Origin: Pandoraea anapnoica
Lineage (GTDB): Bacteria; Pseudomonadota; Gammaproteobacteria; Burkholderiales; Burkholderiaceae
DNA: 64,000 bases
Reading direction: 5' to 3'
Assembly: GCF_902459765.1 (NCBI RefSeq)
Contig: NZ_CABPSP010000008.1
Location: forward strand, 186,001 to 250,000
The position numbers and the translations under genes were made by a program. The notes under the pieces were generated by a model. That model had not been told where the DNA came from and did not search any database. It was given only the letters and a program-made list of their open reading frames with translations. Position 1 is the stretch's first letter. Each line of letters opens with the position of its first letter. This document shows, in pieces, positions 1 to 8,539 of the stretch.

Positions 1-648
1 TTGCTCGGTCAGGGCGCGGAAGGGCTTGAAGCGCTGGCGACGAGTCTGTCGCTGGCGCTGGGCACATCGCTCGTCACAGGCGTGTTGGGCTTCCTGTGTG
101 CGTGGTGCGTCGTGAAGTCGACGATGCGAGGCCGCGTGCTGATCGACGGCCTGTCGCTGCTGCCGCATGCCTTGCCGGGCATCGTCGTCGGCGTGGGCCT
201 GATCCTCGCGTGGAACCTGCCGTTCTGGCCCGTCACGCCGTACAACACCTGGGGCATTCTGCTGCTGTCTTACAGCTGCCTGCTGCTGCCGTATCCGGTG
301 CGCTACACGAGCGCTGCGCTGCGGCAGACGGCGGCGTCGCTCGAAGCCGCAGCGCGCGTGCACGGTGCACCGGCGGGTGTCGCGCTGCGACGCATCACGC
401 TACCGCTGGTGATGCCCGCGCTAGGCGCGTCGCTGATGATCGTGTTTGCGATTGCGTCACGCGAACTCGTGACCTCGCTGCTGCTCGCACCAAGCGGCGT
501 GCAGACGGTCTCGATCTTCGTATGGCGTCAGTTCGAGCAGGGTTCCATCGGTCAGGGCATGGCGATGGGCGTCGTCTCGATGGCCGTGAGCGGCACGTTG
601 CTCATGCTGGCGTCGCGTCTGGGGAACAAGCGCGAGCGCGCCGCCTGA
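1..648 (+). CDS. ABC transporter permease, C-terminal part (5' end outside window)
   Basis: Inner-membrane permease subunit of a binding-protein-dependent ABC importer. The 215 visible residues hold about five hydrophobic segments and the cytoplasmic EAA loop (SLEAAARVHGAP followed by ITLPLVMPALGAS), which docks on the ATPase. The fold resembles permeases for iron(III), thiamine, polyamines or phosphonates, but the substrate cannot be read from this fragment. The reading frame is open at base 1, so the TTG there need not be the true start; fused two-half permeases of this family are roughly 500 residues, so much may lie upstream. It is followed by a good terminator, so it is the last gene of its operon. 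Confidence 0.8.
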   Translation: MLGQGAEGLEALATSLSLALGTSLVTGVLGFLCAWCVVKSTMRGRVLIDGLSLLPHALPGIVVGVGLILAWNLPFWPVTPYNTWGILLLSYSCLLLPYPVRYTSAALRQTAASLEAAARVHGAPAGVALRRITLPLVMPALGASLMIVFAIASRELVTSLLLAPSGVQTVSIFVWRQFEQGSIGQGMAMGVVSMAVSGTLLMLASRLGNKRERAA

Positions 649-669
649 CCCTGACGCGGCAGGGACGAA

Positions 670-710
670 GGGCGCGCTACCGGTATCCGGTCAGCGCGCC
701 CTTTTCATTT
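670..710 (+). terminator. Rho-independent terminator after the ABC permease
   Basis: Arms gggcgcgct (670-678) and agcgcgccc (693-701) are perfectly complementary. The inner accgg/ccggt pairs extend the stem, and cttttcattt follows. It separates the permease from the converging sauU gene. Confidence 0.75.
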
Positions 711-734
711 CATGCGGGACAAGCCGTTATCGAC

Positions 735-2120
735 TTAACGACGCCAGCGCAGCGGCCGACGCAACGGGTGCCGTTGCGGCCCCGTCGCCATCCACACCTG
801 CCCTGCTCCGACGATTGACGAAGGGGTCCCGGACATCGCCTTCGCTTCGTCCGCTTCGTCCTTGTCGACGGTCTTGCTCGTGTCGATGAACAATGCAGCG
901 ACAACGCCCATGCCGAGCAACACCGCCGAGATGGCAAATGGCACGTTGTAGCTGCCGCTCGTCTCGATCAGGTAGCCGAACGCCACGGGCGAGATCATTC
1001 CCGCAAGACCGAAACCAGTGTTCATCATGCCGCCCGCCGTGCCCGCATACTTGCCCGCGATATCGAGCGGCAAGGTCCAGAGCACCGGATTCGTGATTTC
1101 GAGGAAGAAGAAAGACGCCGAGAGCAGGAACACCGCCACCATCGGATCGGACACCATCGTCATCGGCAACAGAAACGCCAGCGATCCGCCCATGCCGACA
1201 ACCAGCACCGACACACGAGCGAAACGCAGGCGGCCCGTCGCCTTGTAGAGCTTGTCGGACACCACACCGCCCAATGTATCCCCGACCACCCCTGCGAGCA
1301 GCGGCAGCGCCGTGAACAAGGCGAGTTGCTTTAGATCGAAGCCCTGCGACTCGCGCAGATATGACGGCATCCACGTCAGATACACCCACAGCAGCCAGCC
1401 GTAACAGAAGTCGACGAACGTCACGAGCCACATGCGGCGAATGAGCTTGCGCCACGGCGTCGACGCACGCTTGGCCCGTTCGCAATCGCCCGGCCGGTAA
1501 CCGATCTCGGCGGCCTCCTCCGGCGTGACGCGACGGTGTTGCTCGGGCGTGTTCGTGAACACCCTCATGTAGAGCGCGGTCCAGATCAGGCTCACCACAC
1601 CCAGCACGATGAACGCCTCGCGCCAGCCGAACGCCACCACGATGGCGAGCACGACCGGCGGCGTGACCGCCCCGCCCAGACGCGCGAAGCTATGCGTAAT
1701 GCCCTGTGCAAAGCCGCGCTCGCCGACGGGCATCCAGTAGGTGAAGGCGCGCGTTGCCGTGGGGAACGCACCGCCCTCTCCGATGCCCAGCAGGAAGCGC
1801 AACGCAACGAGCGCGGCGATGCTGCCCGCGAAGCCGGTCGCCAGCGTCGCCACGCCCCAAATGAGCGAAAGCACCGTCAGTACGAGCTTGGGTCCGTACC
1901 GGTCCGCCAGCCATCCACCGAAGATCTGCATCGCGGCATACGGATAGGCGAAGGCAGAAAACACGAGCCCCAGTTGCACCGTCGTCAGCCCCATCTCCTG
2001 TCGGATGAAGGGTCCGGCGACGGCAATGTTGACGCGATCGATGTACGAGATGAAATACATCAGGCACATGACCGCAAGAATGATGTGGCGCGTTTTCACG
2101 CGACCGGTACGCTTGTCCAT
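735..2120 (-). CDS. sauU: MFS transporter, probable sulfoacetate importer SauU
   Basis: A 461-residue major facilitator protein of the anion:cation symporter (GudP/phthalate) type with about 12 membrane segments. The first helix reads YFISYIDRVNIAVAGP, and the helix 2-3 loop GGWLADRYGPK is the MFS signature. The ATG at 2120 is preceded by AGGAGACAAC, which decides the start over an upstream in-frame ATG. The gene is third in an operon after an acylating aldehyde dehydrogenase and a CoA ligase. With a divergent IclR gene, this set matches the sauRSTU arrangement described for sulfoacetate use in Cupriavidus necator, so sulfoacetate uptake is the favoured role (inference from context). The C-terminal tail is long and basic. 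Confidence 0.75.
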   Translation of the reverse strand: MDKRTGRVKTRHIILAVMCLMYFISYIDRVNIAVAGPFIRQEMGLTTVQLGLVFSAFAYPYAAMQIFGGWLADRYGPKLVLTVLSLIWGVATLATGFAGSIAALVALRFLLGIGEGGAFPTATRAFTYWMPVGERGFAQGITHSFARLGGAVTPPVVLAIVVAFGWREAFIVLGVVSLIWTALYMRVFTNTPEQHRRVTPEEAAEIGYRPGDCERAKRASTPWRKLIRRMWLVTFVDFCYGWLLWVYLTWMPSYLRESQGFDLKQLALFTALPLLAGVVGDTLGGVVSDKLYKATGRLRFARVSVLVVGMGGSLAFLLPMTMVSDPMVAVFLLSASFFFLEITNPVLWTLPLDIAGKYAGTAGGMMNTGFGLAGMISPVAFGYLIETSGSYNVPFAISAVLLGMGVVAALFIDTSKTVDKDEADEAKAMSGTPSSIVGAGQVWMATGPQRHPLRRPLRWRR

Positions 2121-2204
2121 GTTGTCTCCTATGTATTTACGTCGCACACATCATGCGTATGCGATCGTGTCCTGCACCCGGGGAGCGATGGCCCCCTCGG
2201 GTCG

Positions 2205-3857
2205 TTACTGTTGCAGCAGTTTGAGTCGTTGCACCTTGCCCGACGGGCCACGCGGCAACTCGGTCACGAAGCGGAATTCCTTCGGAGTCTTGTAGCGGCC
2301 AAGCGTTTGCAGACAGTGTTCGCGCAACGCCTGCACTTCGGCAGACGCGTGCTGAGCGTCGCCCGGCTCGCGCAGCACGACGAACGCCACGATCTCCTGT
2401 CCGTAGGCCGGGTCGGGCACGCCGACGGCAGCCGCCTCCAGCACATCGGGATGCCGCAGCAACGCCTCGTCGATCTCGCGCGGCGCGATGTTCTCGCCGC
2501 CTTTGATGATCAGTTCCTTCGCGCGTCCGGTGATGTAGAAGTACCCGTCGCTGTCGCGATGGCCGAGATCACCCGTGCGCAACCAGCCATCTGCCGTGAA
2601 AGCGTCGGCGGTCTCGTCCGGGCGCTTGTAGTAGCCGCGCATGATCTGCGCGCCACGCAGCACCAGCTCGCCGGTCTCGCCCGCGTCGGCTTGCGAGCCG
2701 TCGCGGCGTATGACCCTCGCCTCGCTGCCAGACGGCAGCCCGACACTGCCGATGCGGCGCATGTGCGCATCGAACGGATTGCTGAAAACGGGCGCGGCGG
2801 TCTCCGTCATTCCCATCGTCTCGATGATGCCGATGCCGAAGCGCGCCTCGAACGCCCGGTGATGGTCGGCGGGTAACGCCGCCGACGCACTGCGGCAAAA
2901 GCGCAGCCTGGCAAGCGCAGCGCGCGCCGGGGCATCGCATTCGAGCAGATACGCGACGATGGTCGGCACGACGTTGATCCACGAGCACCGCGTTGCGGTC
3001 ACGTCACGCCAGAACGTGCGCGCGGAGAAGCGCGGGGCCATCACGACCGAGCCGCCGTGGAACAGCGGCGCCAGCAACGTCACCACCAGACCGTTGATGT
3101 GATAAAGCGGCAGCGAAGCCAGCACGCGGTCCTCATGCGTGAGCCGATGTTCGGCGCTGATGAACGCGGCGTTCGCGAGCAGACTTCGATGCGTGAGCAG
3201 CACGCCCTTGGGCACCCCGGTGGTTCCCGACGTGTACATGAGCAGCGCTACGTCGGCGATCATCGGTGAGGCCAGCGATGGTACCGCCGCCATCGATGGA
3301 ATTTCAGGCAGTGCGGTGGCATCGGGCGACATGCACACCAGCGCCACCGCGCGCGTCATCCCCTGTTCACGTGCGGCGTCCACCGCTTGCGTGAGCGCTG
3401 GAAGCATGGTCTCGGAGACGAAGATCAGCCGCGTGTCCGAGTGCTCGACGATGTATTGCAGTTGCGCCGGCTGACAAAGCAGATTGATCGGATTGACGAT
3501 CAGGCCGCTGTACATCGCGGCGAGAATCACACGTGCCGACTGCGGGCCGTTGCCCATGCACACGGACACGATGTCGCCCGCGCGCAGGCCAGCCTCCGCA
3601 AACCGCCGCGACAGTTCCCGGCAATCATCACGCAACGCACGGAAGGTCAGCGGGACGGCATCTCCACTTTCATTTCCGCTTTCATTTCCGCTTTCATTGC
3701 CGCGTTTATCGCCACCAGTCAGCGCCAGCAAGTAGGGACGCTCGCCATGCTTGTCAGCCTGCTGCTCGATCAGATCTCGCAACGAACTGGCGTTCGTGAC
3801 GAGCGATTCATGCGCTGCGGCAAGGGCTGCGGAGACGGGGTTCATGGGCGCGTTCAT
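2205..3857 (-). CDS. sauT: AMP-forming acyl-CoA synthetase, probable sulfoacetate-CoA ligase SauT
   Basis: A cytoplasmic 550-residue ANL-superfamily ligase: acid + ATP + CoA gives acyl-CoA + AMP + PPi. Seen directly are the P-loop-like YTSGTTGVPKGVLLTHR (about residues 205-221), GMTETAAP, the TGD motif in GWLRTGDLGHRDSDGYF, the hinge GRAKELIIKGGENIAPRE, and the C-terminal catalytic lysine context PRGPSGKVQRLK. The start ATG overlaps the sauS stop by 4 bp, which implies translational coupling. In the Sau pathway this enzyme forms sulfoacetyl-CoA, which SauS then reduces. The specific substrate is inferred from neighbours; the fold alone would equally fit another short carboxylate. A Gly-Asn-Glu-Ser repeat sits near residue 53. 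Confidence 0.78.
   Translation of the reverse strand: MNAPMNPVSAALAAAHESLVTNASSLRDLIEQQADKHGERPYLLALTGGDKRGNESGNESGNESGDAVPLTFRALRDDCRELSRRFAEAGLRAGDIVSVCMGNGPQSARVILAAMYSGLIVNPINLLCQPAQLQYIVEHSDTRLIFVSETMLPALTQAVDAAREQGMTRAVALVCMSPDATALPEIPSMAAVPSLASPMIADVALLMYTSGTTGVPKGVLLTHRSLLANAAFISAEHRLTHEDRVLASLPLYHINGLVVTLLAPLFHGGSVVMAPRFSARTFWRDVTATRCSWINVVPTIVAYLLECDAPARAALARLRFCRSASAALPADHHRAFEARFGIGIIETMGMTETAAPVFSNPFDAHMRRIGSVGLPSGSEARVIRRDGSQADAGETGELVLRGAQIMRGYYKRPDETADAFTADGWLRTGDLGHRDSDGYFYITGRAKELIIKGGENIAPREIDEALLRHPDVLEAAAVGVPDPAYGQEIVAFVVLREPGDAQHASAEVQALREHCLQTLGRYKTPKEFRFVTELPRGPSGKVQRLKLLQQ
3667..3702 (-). repeat. 12-bp tandem repeat (3 copies) inside sauT
   Basis: Units ctttcatttccg (3667-3678), ctttcatttccg (3679-3690) and ctttcattgccg (3691-3702) encode a Gly-Asn-Glu-Ser-type repeat in the N-terminal part of SauT. 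Being a multiple of three, it would keep frame if copy number changed. Confidence 0.85.
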
Positions 3858-5329
3858 CGTCCGAATCTCCCGAAATAGTCGGCGAGGAGATCGTCGGCCT
3901 CAGGCACTTCGGCGGCGATGGGATAGGCCACGCGCGTGACGTTGAGGTACTGACGGTAGCCGAGGTTGTCGGTGAAGTTGTTTCGCCCCCACGTGCCGCA
4001 GCCCATCGACAGGGAGAACGGCAGACCGTTGTCGAAATTCCCGCCGGTCGCGAAGCAGTGCGCCTGATTCACGATCACGCGCGCGACTGGCAAGGTCTCG
4101 CCCAGTTGCACGGCCTGCGCCTTGTCAGCGCCATGCAGACCGACCGAATGACCTGCGCCCATGTAGCGGTAGATGTTCGAGACGAGCGACACGGCGTCGT
4201 CGAAGTCGCGGGCACGATAGACCGTCAGCACGGGCGAGAGCTTTTCACCCGAGAATGGGTAATCCAAGCCGGTGCCCGACTCCTCGACCATCAGGAATTT
4301 GGGATGCCGAGCCGCGATATCGTCGAGTCCGGCCAGACGCGCAATCCGCTGCGCCGACTTGGCCGTGCATGCGCTGGAGAGCTTGCCGTCCACCCACATG
4401 ACTTTTGCCAGTGCCTGCTTCTGGTCCGCACTGAGCAAGACGCCACCGGCAGCGTGCAATGCATCGATCATCGCGTCGTACACCCGGCTTTCGATCACGA
4501 CACTGTTCTCCGACGAACAACTTGTCGCGTTGTCGAACGTCTTCGAACGGGCGATCTTTACGGCGGCACCCGGCAGATCGGCGCTCTGCGTGACGATCGA
4601 CGCGACGTTGCCAGCGCCGACGCCGAACGCCGGTGTGCCGCTCGTGTAGGCCATGCGCACATTGGCCTGCGAGCCCGTCGCCACGATCAGATCGACCTGA
4701 CGCATGAGCGCCGCCGTTGCAGCCTTGGTGATCGGCTCCGGCAGCATCTGCACGAGATCCGGGGAGAGGCCCGCTTTGACGAGTTCCGCGTGCACAAACC
4801 GCAACAGCAAGGCGCACGCGCTGTAGCCTTTGGGCGATGGTGCGACGATCACTGCATTGCCACACTTGAGCGCATTGACGATCTTGTTCGCAGGCGTCGC
4901 CGCCGGGTTGGTCGACGGCGTGATCGCCGCCACCACGCCGACCGGACGTGCGATCTCGACAATGCCCTTGCCCGTATCCTCGGCAATCACGCCGTGCGTC
5001 TTGCGGCCGTGCAGATCGCGCAGCAGGCCGAGCGTCTTGCGGAAGTTCTTCTGAATCTTGTCGTCGACGTTGCCCAGCCCGGTGTCGTGCACCGCCAGTT
5101 CGGCGAGTTGACGGTTGCGCGCCGGTTCCATGATCGCCCACGCCGCCGCGCTCGCCGCCGTGTCCAGTGTCTGCTGTCCGGCAGCGGCGAAATTGCGTTG
5201 TGCCGCCTTTGCCCGCGCGATCAGCTGCGCGACCTGTGCCTCGACGTCGGCCGTGTCGTTGCTCGCGTGCGGCGCTAACGTGCGAGCGTCCGATGGCGGA
5301 ACGACAGCTCCGAGAGCCCGTGAATTCAT
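3854..5329 (-). CDS. sauS: CoA-acylating aldehyde dehydrogenase, probable sulfoacetaldehyde dehydrogenase SauS
   Basis: A 491-residue cytoplasmic aldehyde dehydrogenase of the acylating branch. It carries PSTNPAATPANKI, the coenzyme region VDLIVATGSQ, and the nucleophile context TFDNATSCSSENS with the Cys near residue 268. The C-terminal half contains FATGGNFDNGLPFSLSMGCG, typical of EutE/SauS-like enzymes rather than of ordinary ALDHs. The ATG at 5329 (GGAGGCGTCTC before it) is preferred over an in-frame ATG 32 codons upstream. It is first in the sauSTU operon and divergent from an IclR gene. Expected reaction: sulfoacetyl-CoA reduced to sulfoacetaldehyde + CoA. The next enzyme, sulfoacetaldehyde acetyltransferase (Xsc), is not in this window. 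Confidence 0.8.
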   Translation of the reverse strand: MNSRALGAVVPPSDARTLAPHASNDTADVEAQVAQLIARAKAAQRNFAAAGQQTLDTAASAAAWAIMEPARNRQLAELAVHDTGLGNVDDKIQKNFRKTLGLLRDLHGRKTHGVIAEDTGKGIVEIARPVGVVAAITPSTNPAATPANKIVNALKCGNAVIVAPSPKGYSACALLLRFVHAELVKAGLSPDLVQMLPEPITKAATAALMRQVDLIVATGSQANVRMAYTSGTPAFGVGAGNVASIVTQSADLPGAAVKIARSKTFDNATSCSSENSVVIESRVYDAMIDALHAAGGVLLSADQKQALAKVMWVDGKLSSACTAKSAQRIARLAGLDDIAARHPKFLMVEESGTGLDYPFSGEKLSPVLTVYRARDFDDAVSLVSNIYRYMGAGHSVGLHGADKAQAVQLGETLPVARVIVNQAHCFATGGNFDNGLPFSLSMGCGTWGRNNFTDNLGYRQYLNVTRVAYPIAAEVPEADDLLADYFGRFGR

Positions 5330-5589
5330 GAGACGCCTCCTGATGGTTTTCGAGTGGGATCGCGTAACCAATCTAGCCAACACACGACGCGTCGCCGGTC
5401 TCAAATTCCCGGTCAAGCCGGACACCTTCGGAGGGTGTAAAGGGTGGGTCGAAATTCGGGACCACAGAGGTCCGCAAAAGTAATCAAACCGATGCAGAAT
5501 TGCGTTAATGGGCGAGAGAACAACGACAAAGCTTCGCCACAGGCAACGTCAGATTGCCGAGGGGGAAGTAGCAACACTCAGGAGACGAC
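5330..5589. promoter_or_regulatory. Divergent sauS-sauR intergenic region
   Basis: 260 bp between the diverging start codons of sauS and sauR. It must hold both promoters. A short ggacc/ggtcc dyad occurs near 5460, but I see no convincing long IclR-type palindrome. Confidence 0.5.
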
Positions 5590-6354
5590 ATGGCCGCATC
5601 GAATCAATCGAACGCCGCCGCAGTGCGAGCGTTTCGCGTGCTTGAAACCCTCGCCGACGCTGGCGGCCCACTATCGATGATGGATCTCGTGAACGCGCTT
5701 GGACTGCCGAAGCAAACGGTGCATCGCATCCTCACGCAGTTGAAGGATGCATGGCTGATCACCCGCAGCGACGACGACCGACGCTACGAATGCTCGCCAC
5801 GCGTGCGCGCGCTGGCCATCAATGTGTTGATGCAGACAGGCCCTGCTGCAGCGCGTCATGGTTTGCTGGAGCAACTCGTCGCGAGCATCGGCGAGACGTG
5901 CAACCTGACAATGCTCTCGGGCAACGATGTGATCTACGTGGACCGTGTGGAGACGGAGTGGCCGCTGCGCATGCATTTGCAGCCCGGCTCGCACGTCCCG
6001 CTGCACTGCTCGGCGAGCGGCAAGCTGCTGCTGAGTTTTCTGCCGAAGGAGCGTCGCGAACATCTGATCGACACATTGCCGCTGCGCCGTTTTTCCGACC
6101 AGACGTTCACCGACCGCAGCGCGTTGCGCGCCGAGCTGCAACAGACTCGGCGTCGCAAGATGGGCATCAACAATCAGGAGCATTTGCAGGGGCTGATCGC
6201 GATCGCCGTGCCCGTCATGCTCAATCGCAACCGCGCGTGCGCCGCTATCGCCGTGCAAGCCCCCATCGGGCGCCTGACGCTCGACGACCTGCTGGCATTC
6301 GAGCCCGAACTGCGCTTCGCTGCCGAAGAAACCGCACGCACCTTCAAGCACTGA
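5590..6354 (+). CDS. sauR: IclR-family regulator, probable SauR
   Basis: A 254-residue DNA-binding regulator. The N-terminal winged helix (residues 10-75) contains LVNALGLPKQTVHRILTQL. The C-terminal IclR effector domain contains LHCSASGKLLLSFLP and GLIAIAVPV. The start is supported by AGGAGACGAC seven bases before the ATG. Its position opposite the sau operon matches the regulator of sulfoacetate genes in C. necator. It probably senses sulfoacetate or a derivative (inference). Confidence 0.8.
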   Translation: MAASNQSNAAAVRAFRVLETLADAGGPLSMMDLVNALGLPKQTVHRILTQLKDAWLITRSDDDRRYECSPRVRALAINVLMQTGPAAARHGLLEQLVASIGETCNLTMLSGNDVIYVDRVETEWPLRMHLQPGSHVPLHCSASGKLLLSFLPKERREHLIDTLPLRRFSDQTFTDRSALRAELQQTRRRKMGINNQEHLQGLIAIAVPVMLNRNRACAAIAVQAPIGRLTLDDLLAFEPELRFAAEETARTFKH

Positions 6355-6426
6355 GCTGGCTCCGACTCGCCGCCCCGCCCTGCACGGGGCGCGCTTCACC
6401 TCCTCCCCTTCGCGACACCCGCGCGC

Positions 6427-6453
6427 ACACCTGTCCATTATCTGAACAGGTGT
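6427..6453. promoter_or_regulatory. Upstream activator dyad of the mgo-like operon
   Basis: A perfect inverted repeat, acacctgt (6427-6434) - N11 - acaggtgt (6446-6453). Its inner edges give the TGT-N11-ACA pattern common to sigma54 activator sites. The same arms and spacer recur at 17705-17731 before the phosphopantetheinyl transferase. Its centre lies about 110 bp upstream of the start site implied by the sigma54 promoter at 6525-6540. Confidence 0.8.
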
Positions 6454-6524
6454 CATGCCTGCGAACGCCCGTTCGCCCCCCGAAAAATCCCCTCAATCGT
6501 CTAGATTCTTGCGTTTCGAGACGC

Positions 6525-6540
6525 TGGCATTGAACTTGCT
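6525..6540 (+). promoter_or_regulatory. Sigma54 promoter of the mgo-like operon
   Basis: TGGCATTGAACTTGCT has the 16-bp spacing of the -24/-12 consensus (TGGCAC-N5-TTGCW), with GG and GC elements intact and one mismatch in the -24 box. It lies about 80 bp before the first gene and 72 bp after the activator dyad. Confidence 0.8.
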
Positions 6541-6618
6541 GATCCCTGTGGGCGACGACTTGAAAGTCGCGCCGCATTCCCCCTCGCACAGGTTGATTTC
6601 AACATCGTTATCACAAGG

Positions 6619-7413
6619 ATGCCTATCGTGGACAAGATCGAACATCTCGAACGTCAGATCAAGGAACATCACGCGACGCTTGCACATCACCCGGTGTTCC
6701 ATTCCATCGAATCGATGCAAGGTTTGCAGACGTTCATGGAGTGGCACGTGTTTGCCGTCTGGGACTTCATGTCACTGGTCAAGCGCCTGCAGGCCGACCT
6801 CACGACGATCACGCTGCCGTGGATCGCACCGCGCAATATTCACGCCGCCCGTTTGATCAACGAGATCGTGCTCGGCGAGGAATGCGACGAGACGCCACAA
6901 GGCCCGATGAGCCACTTCGATCTGTACCTCGCCGCCATGCGCGACGTCGGCGCCGATACGCGCCAGATCGAGAAGCTGATCGACCTGCTCGTCAAGGGCC
7001 ATAGTGTGAGCGCTGCGCTCGCCGCCGTCGACGCTCCCGCGCCGGTGCTGCGCTTCGTCAACTCGACGTTTGCGACCTGCTACGAAGGCAAGACGCATCA
7101 GGTGCTCGGCAACTTCTTCTACGGCCGGGAAAACGTGATTCCCGACATGTTCCGCACGCTGCTCGACGGCTGGCAAATCGATCCGAAGAGCGTGCCGCTG
7201 CTCACGTTCTATCTGGAGCGCCACATCGAAGTGGACTCCGGCGAACACGGCCCCGCTGCACGCGCCATGATCGTCGAGGCCGCCAATAACGACGAGCGCC
7301 TGATGATCGAAGCGCTGGAAGCTGGCCTGCGCGCCATCGACGAGCGCCTGCGTCTGTGGGACGGCCTGCATGAACACATCGTGGCGTCGCAGAAGGAAGC
7401 CGTCGCTGCGTAA
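6619..7413 (+). CDS. mgoB: DUF3050 haem-oxygenase-like protein, MgoB/PvfA homologue
   Basis: A 264-residue soluble, mostly helical protein of the DUF3050 group with a haem-oxygenase-like fold. Candidate metal ligands fall in [11 protein letters not shown] (about residue 40), in the glutamate-rich [10 protein letters not shown] (about 80-90), and in [12 protein letters not shown] (about 200-210). These are placed as in haem-oxygenase-like diiron oxidases (family inference). It is first in a four-gene operon whose order equals mgoBCAD/pvfABCD, where the product is needed for a diazeniumdiolate-type signal. The ATG at 6619 has AAGG touching it. A GTG at 6628 lies 8 nt after AAGGA and may be the true start. 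Transcription is probably sigma54-dependent. Confidence 0.78.
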   Translation: MPIVDKIEHLERQIKEHHATLAHHPVFHSIESMQGLQTFMEWHVFAVWDFMSLVKRLQADLTTITLPWIAPRNIHAARLINEIVLGEECDETPQGPMSHFDLYLAAMRDVGADTRQIEKLIDLLVKGHSVSAALAAVDAPAPVLRFVNSTFATCYEGKTHQVLGNFFYGRENVIPDMFRTLLDGWQIDPKSVPLLTFYLERHIEVDSGEHGPAARAMIVEAANNDERLMIEALEAGLRAIDERLRLWDGLHEHIVASQKEAVAA

Positions 7414-7479
7414 GTCGTTTGCGCGATTCGTTTGCGAGCGCTTTTTTATGAGGCAGGACGGTCGGGGGACCGGAGGGGC

Positions 7480-7507
7480 GCGGCCGACAGCACACGCTGT
7501 CGGCCGC
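7480..7507 (+). terminator. Strong hairpin between mgoB and mgoC
   Basis: A perfect 12-bp stem, gcggccgacagc (7480-7491) with gctgtcggccgc (7496-7507), and a 4-nt loop. No T-run follows. A separate ctttttta run lies 35 bp upstream at 7441. It may be an RNA-processing or stabilising element, or a partial attenuator, that sets unequal expression of mgoB and the rest of the operon. Confidence 0.55.
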
Positions 7508-7605
7508 ACACGCCCCGTTTCATCCCTCGTCCGGTGCCGCGTGCGCTCCCATCCGAATCCTGAGTCGCAGGTCCTCTGCCGTCCCCCATATTCCGAGGCA
7601 ACGCC

Positions 7606-8529
7606 ATGTCATTGCAGAGTTACGTCAGCCACGCTGACCAATGGGAACAACGCGCCACGATCCGTTCCCGTCCGCGCCGCATCGTCGAAGACGACGACCT
7701 GAGCTACTACCCCGTCGAGCGTCAGCCGCTGTACGCGCACCCCGCCGTGATCGACGCCGGCCGTGAAGTGCAGGACTACATCCTGCTGCAAAGCTTCTAC
7801 AAGTACATCAACGACGTCATCATCTTCGAGACGGAGATCGTGAACCGCACGGCGCTGGCCATCGCCAAGTCGCGCTTCCCGTTCGAGTTTCCGTTCGCGT
7901 GCCGCAGCGACGCCATGTCCGTCGTGATCGACGAGAACTACCACGCCTACGTGGCGATGGACTACCTCGACCAGGTCGAGCGCAGCACCGGCATCGGCCC
8001 CATCGAGCAAAACCGCGAGATCGAACTCTCGCGCGCCATTCCCCGCGCCATGGAATACGTGCCGCCGCAATACGCCGCCGGTATGGAACTGCTCGGGGTC
8101 GCTATCTCGGAGAACACGGTGACGGCCGAGGTTGCAGCCTTCTCGCGCGACACCACGCTCAAGCGTTCGGTCAAGGGGGTCATGGCCGACCATCTGGCCG
8201 ACGAAGGCCGCCACTCGGTCTTCTGGATCAATCTGGTCAAGCTGTATTGGTCGGAGATCGACGAGACGGCGCGCATCGAACTCGGACGCGGCCTGCCGTT
8301 CTTCCTTCGCGAGTACCTCACGAACGAGTTGCAACTCGAATTCGACCGCCGCCTGATCGGCACGCTCGATCTGCCCGCCGCCACGCGCGAACAGATCGCG
8401 AACGATATGGTCGGCGCGTACCCGATCACCAACCAGCACCCGATGATCGTCAACATCCGCAAGTTCTTGAAGATGGCGGGGCTGCTCGAACACGAACCCA
8501 CTCGCGCGGCCATCGCGCAATACCTGTGA
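7606..8529 (+). CDS. mgoC: AurF-like diiron N-oxygenase, MgoC/PvfB homologue
   Basis: A 307-residue ferritin-like protein of the p-aminobenzoate N-oxygenase (AurF) family. Ligand-type motifs are visible: FETEIVNRTALAIA (about residue 67), DENYHAYVAMD (about 107-117) and DEGRHSVFWI (about 198-207). Related enzymes (PvfB, HamC, MgoC) N-oxygenate an amino acid held as a thioester on the carrier domain of the partner NRPS. That is the expected role here, with the NRPS gene starting 10 bp downstream. The start is preceded by GAGGCAACGCC. A 192-bp gap with a stable hairpin separates it from mgoB. Confidence 0.85.
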   Translation: MSLQSYVSHADQWEQRATIRSRPRRIVEDDDLSYYPVERQPLYAHPAVIDAGREVQDYILLQSFYKYINDVIIFETEIVNRTALAIAKSRFPFEFPFACRSDAMSVVIDENYHAYVAMDYLDQVERSTGIGPIEQNREIELSRAIPRAMEYVPPQYAAGMELLGVAISENTVTAEVAAFSRDTTLKRSVKGVMADHLADEGRHSVFWINLVKLYWSEIDETARIELGRGLPFFLREYLTNELQLEFDRRLIGTLDLPAATREQIANDMVGAYPITNQHPMIVNIRKFLKMAGLLEHEPTRAAIAQYL

Positions 8530-8539
8530 GGAACGAGTC

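Noticed and set aside
6427-6453. LuxR-type lux box reading of the ACCTGT...ACAGGT dyad
   Set aside because: Lux boxes have an 8-bp spacer and no luxR/luxI gene is present. The 11-bp spacer, the following sigma54 promoter and the linked activator fit an enhancer site better.
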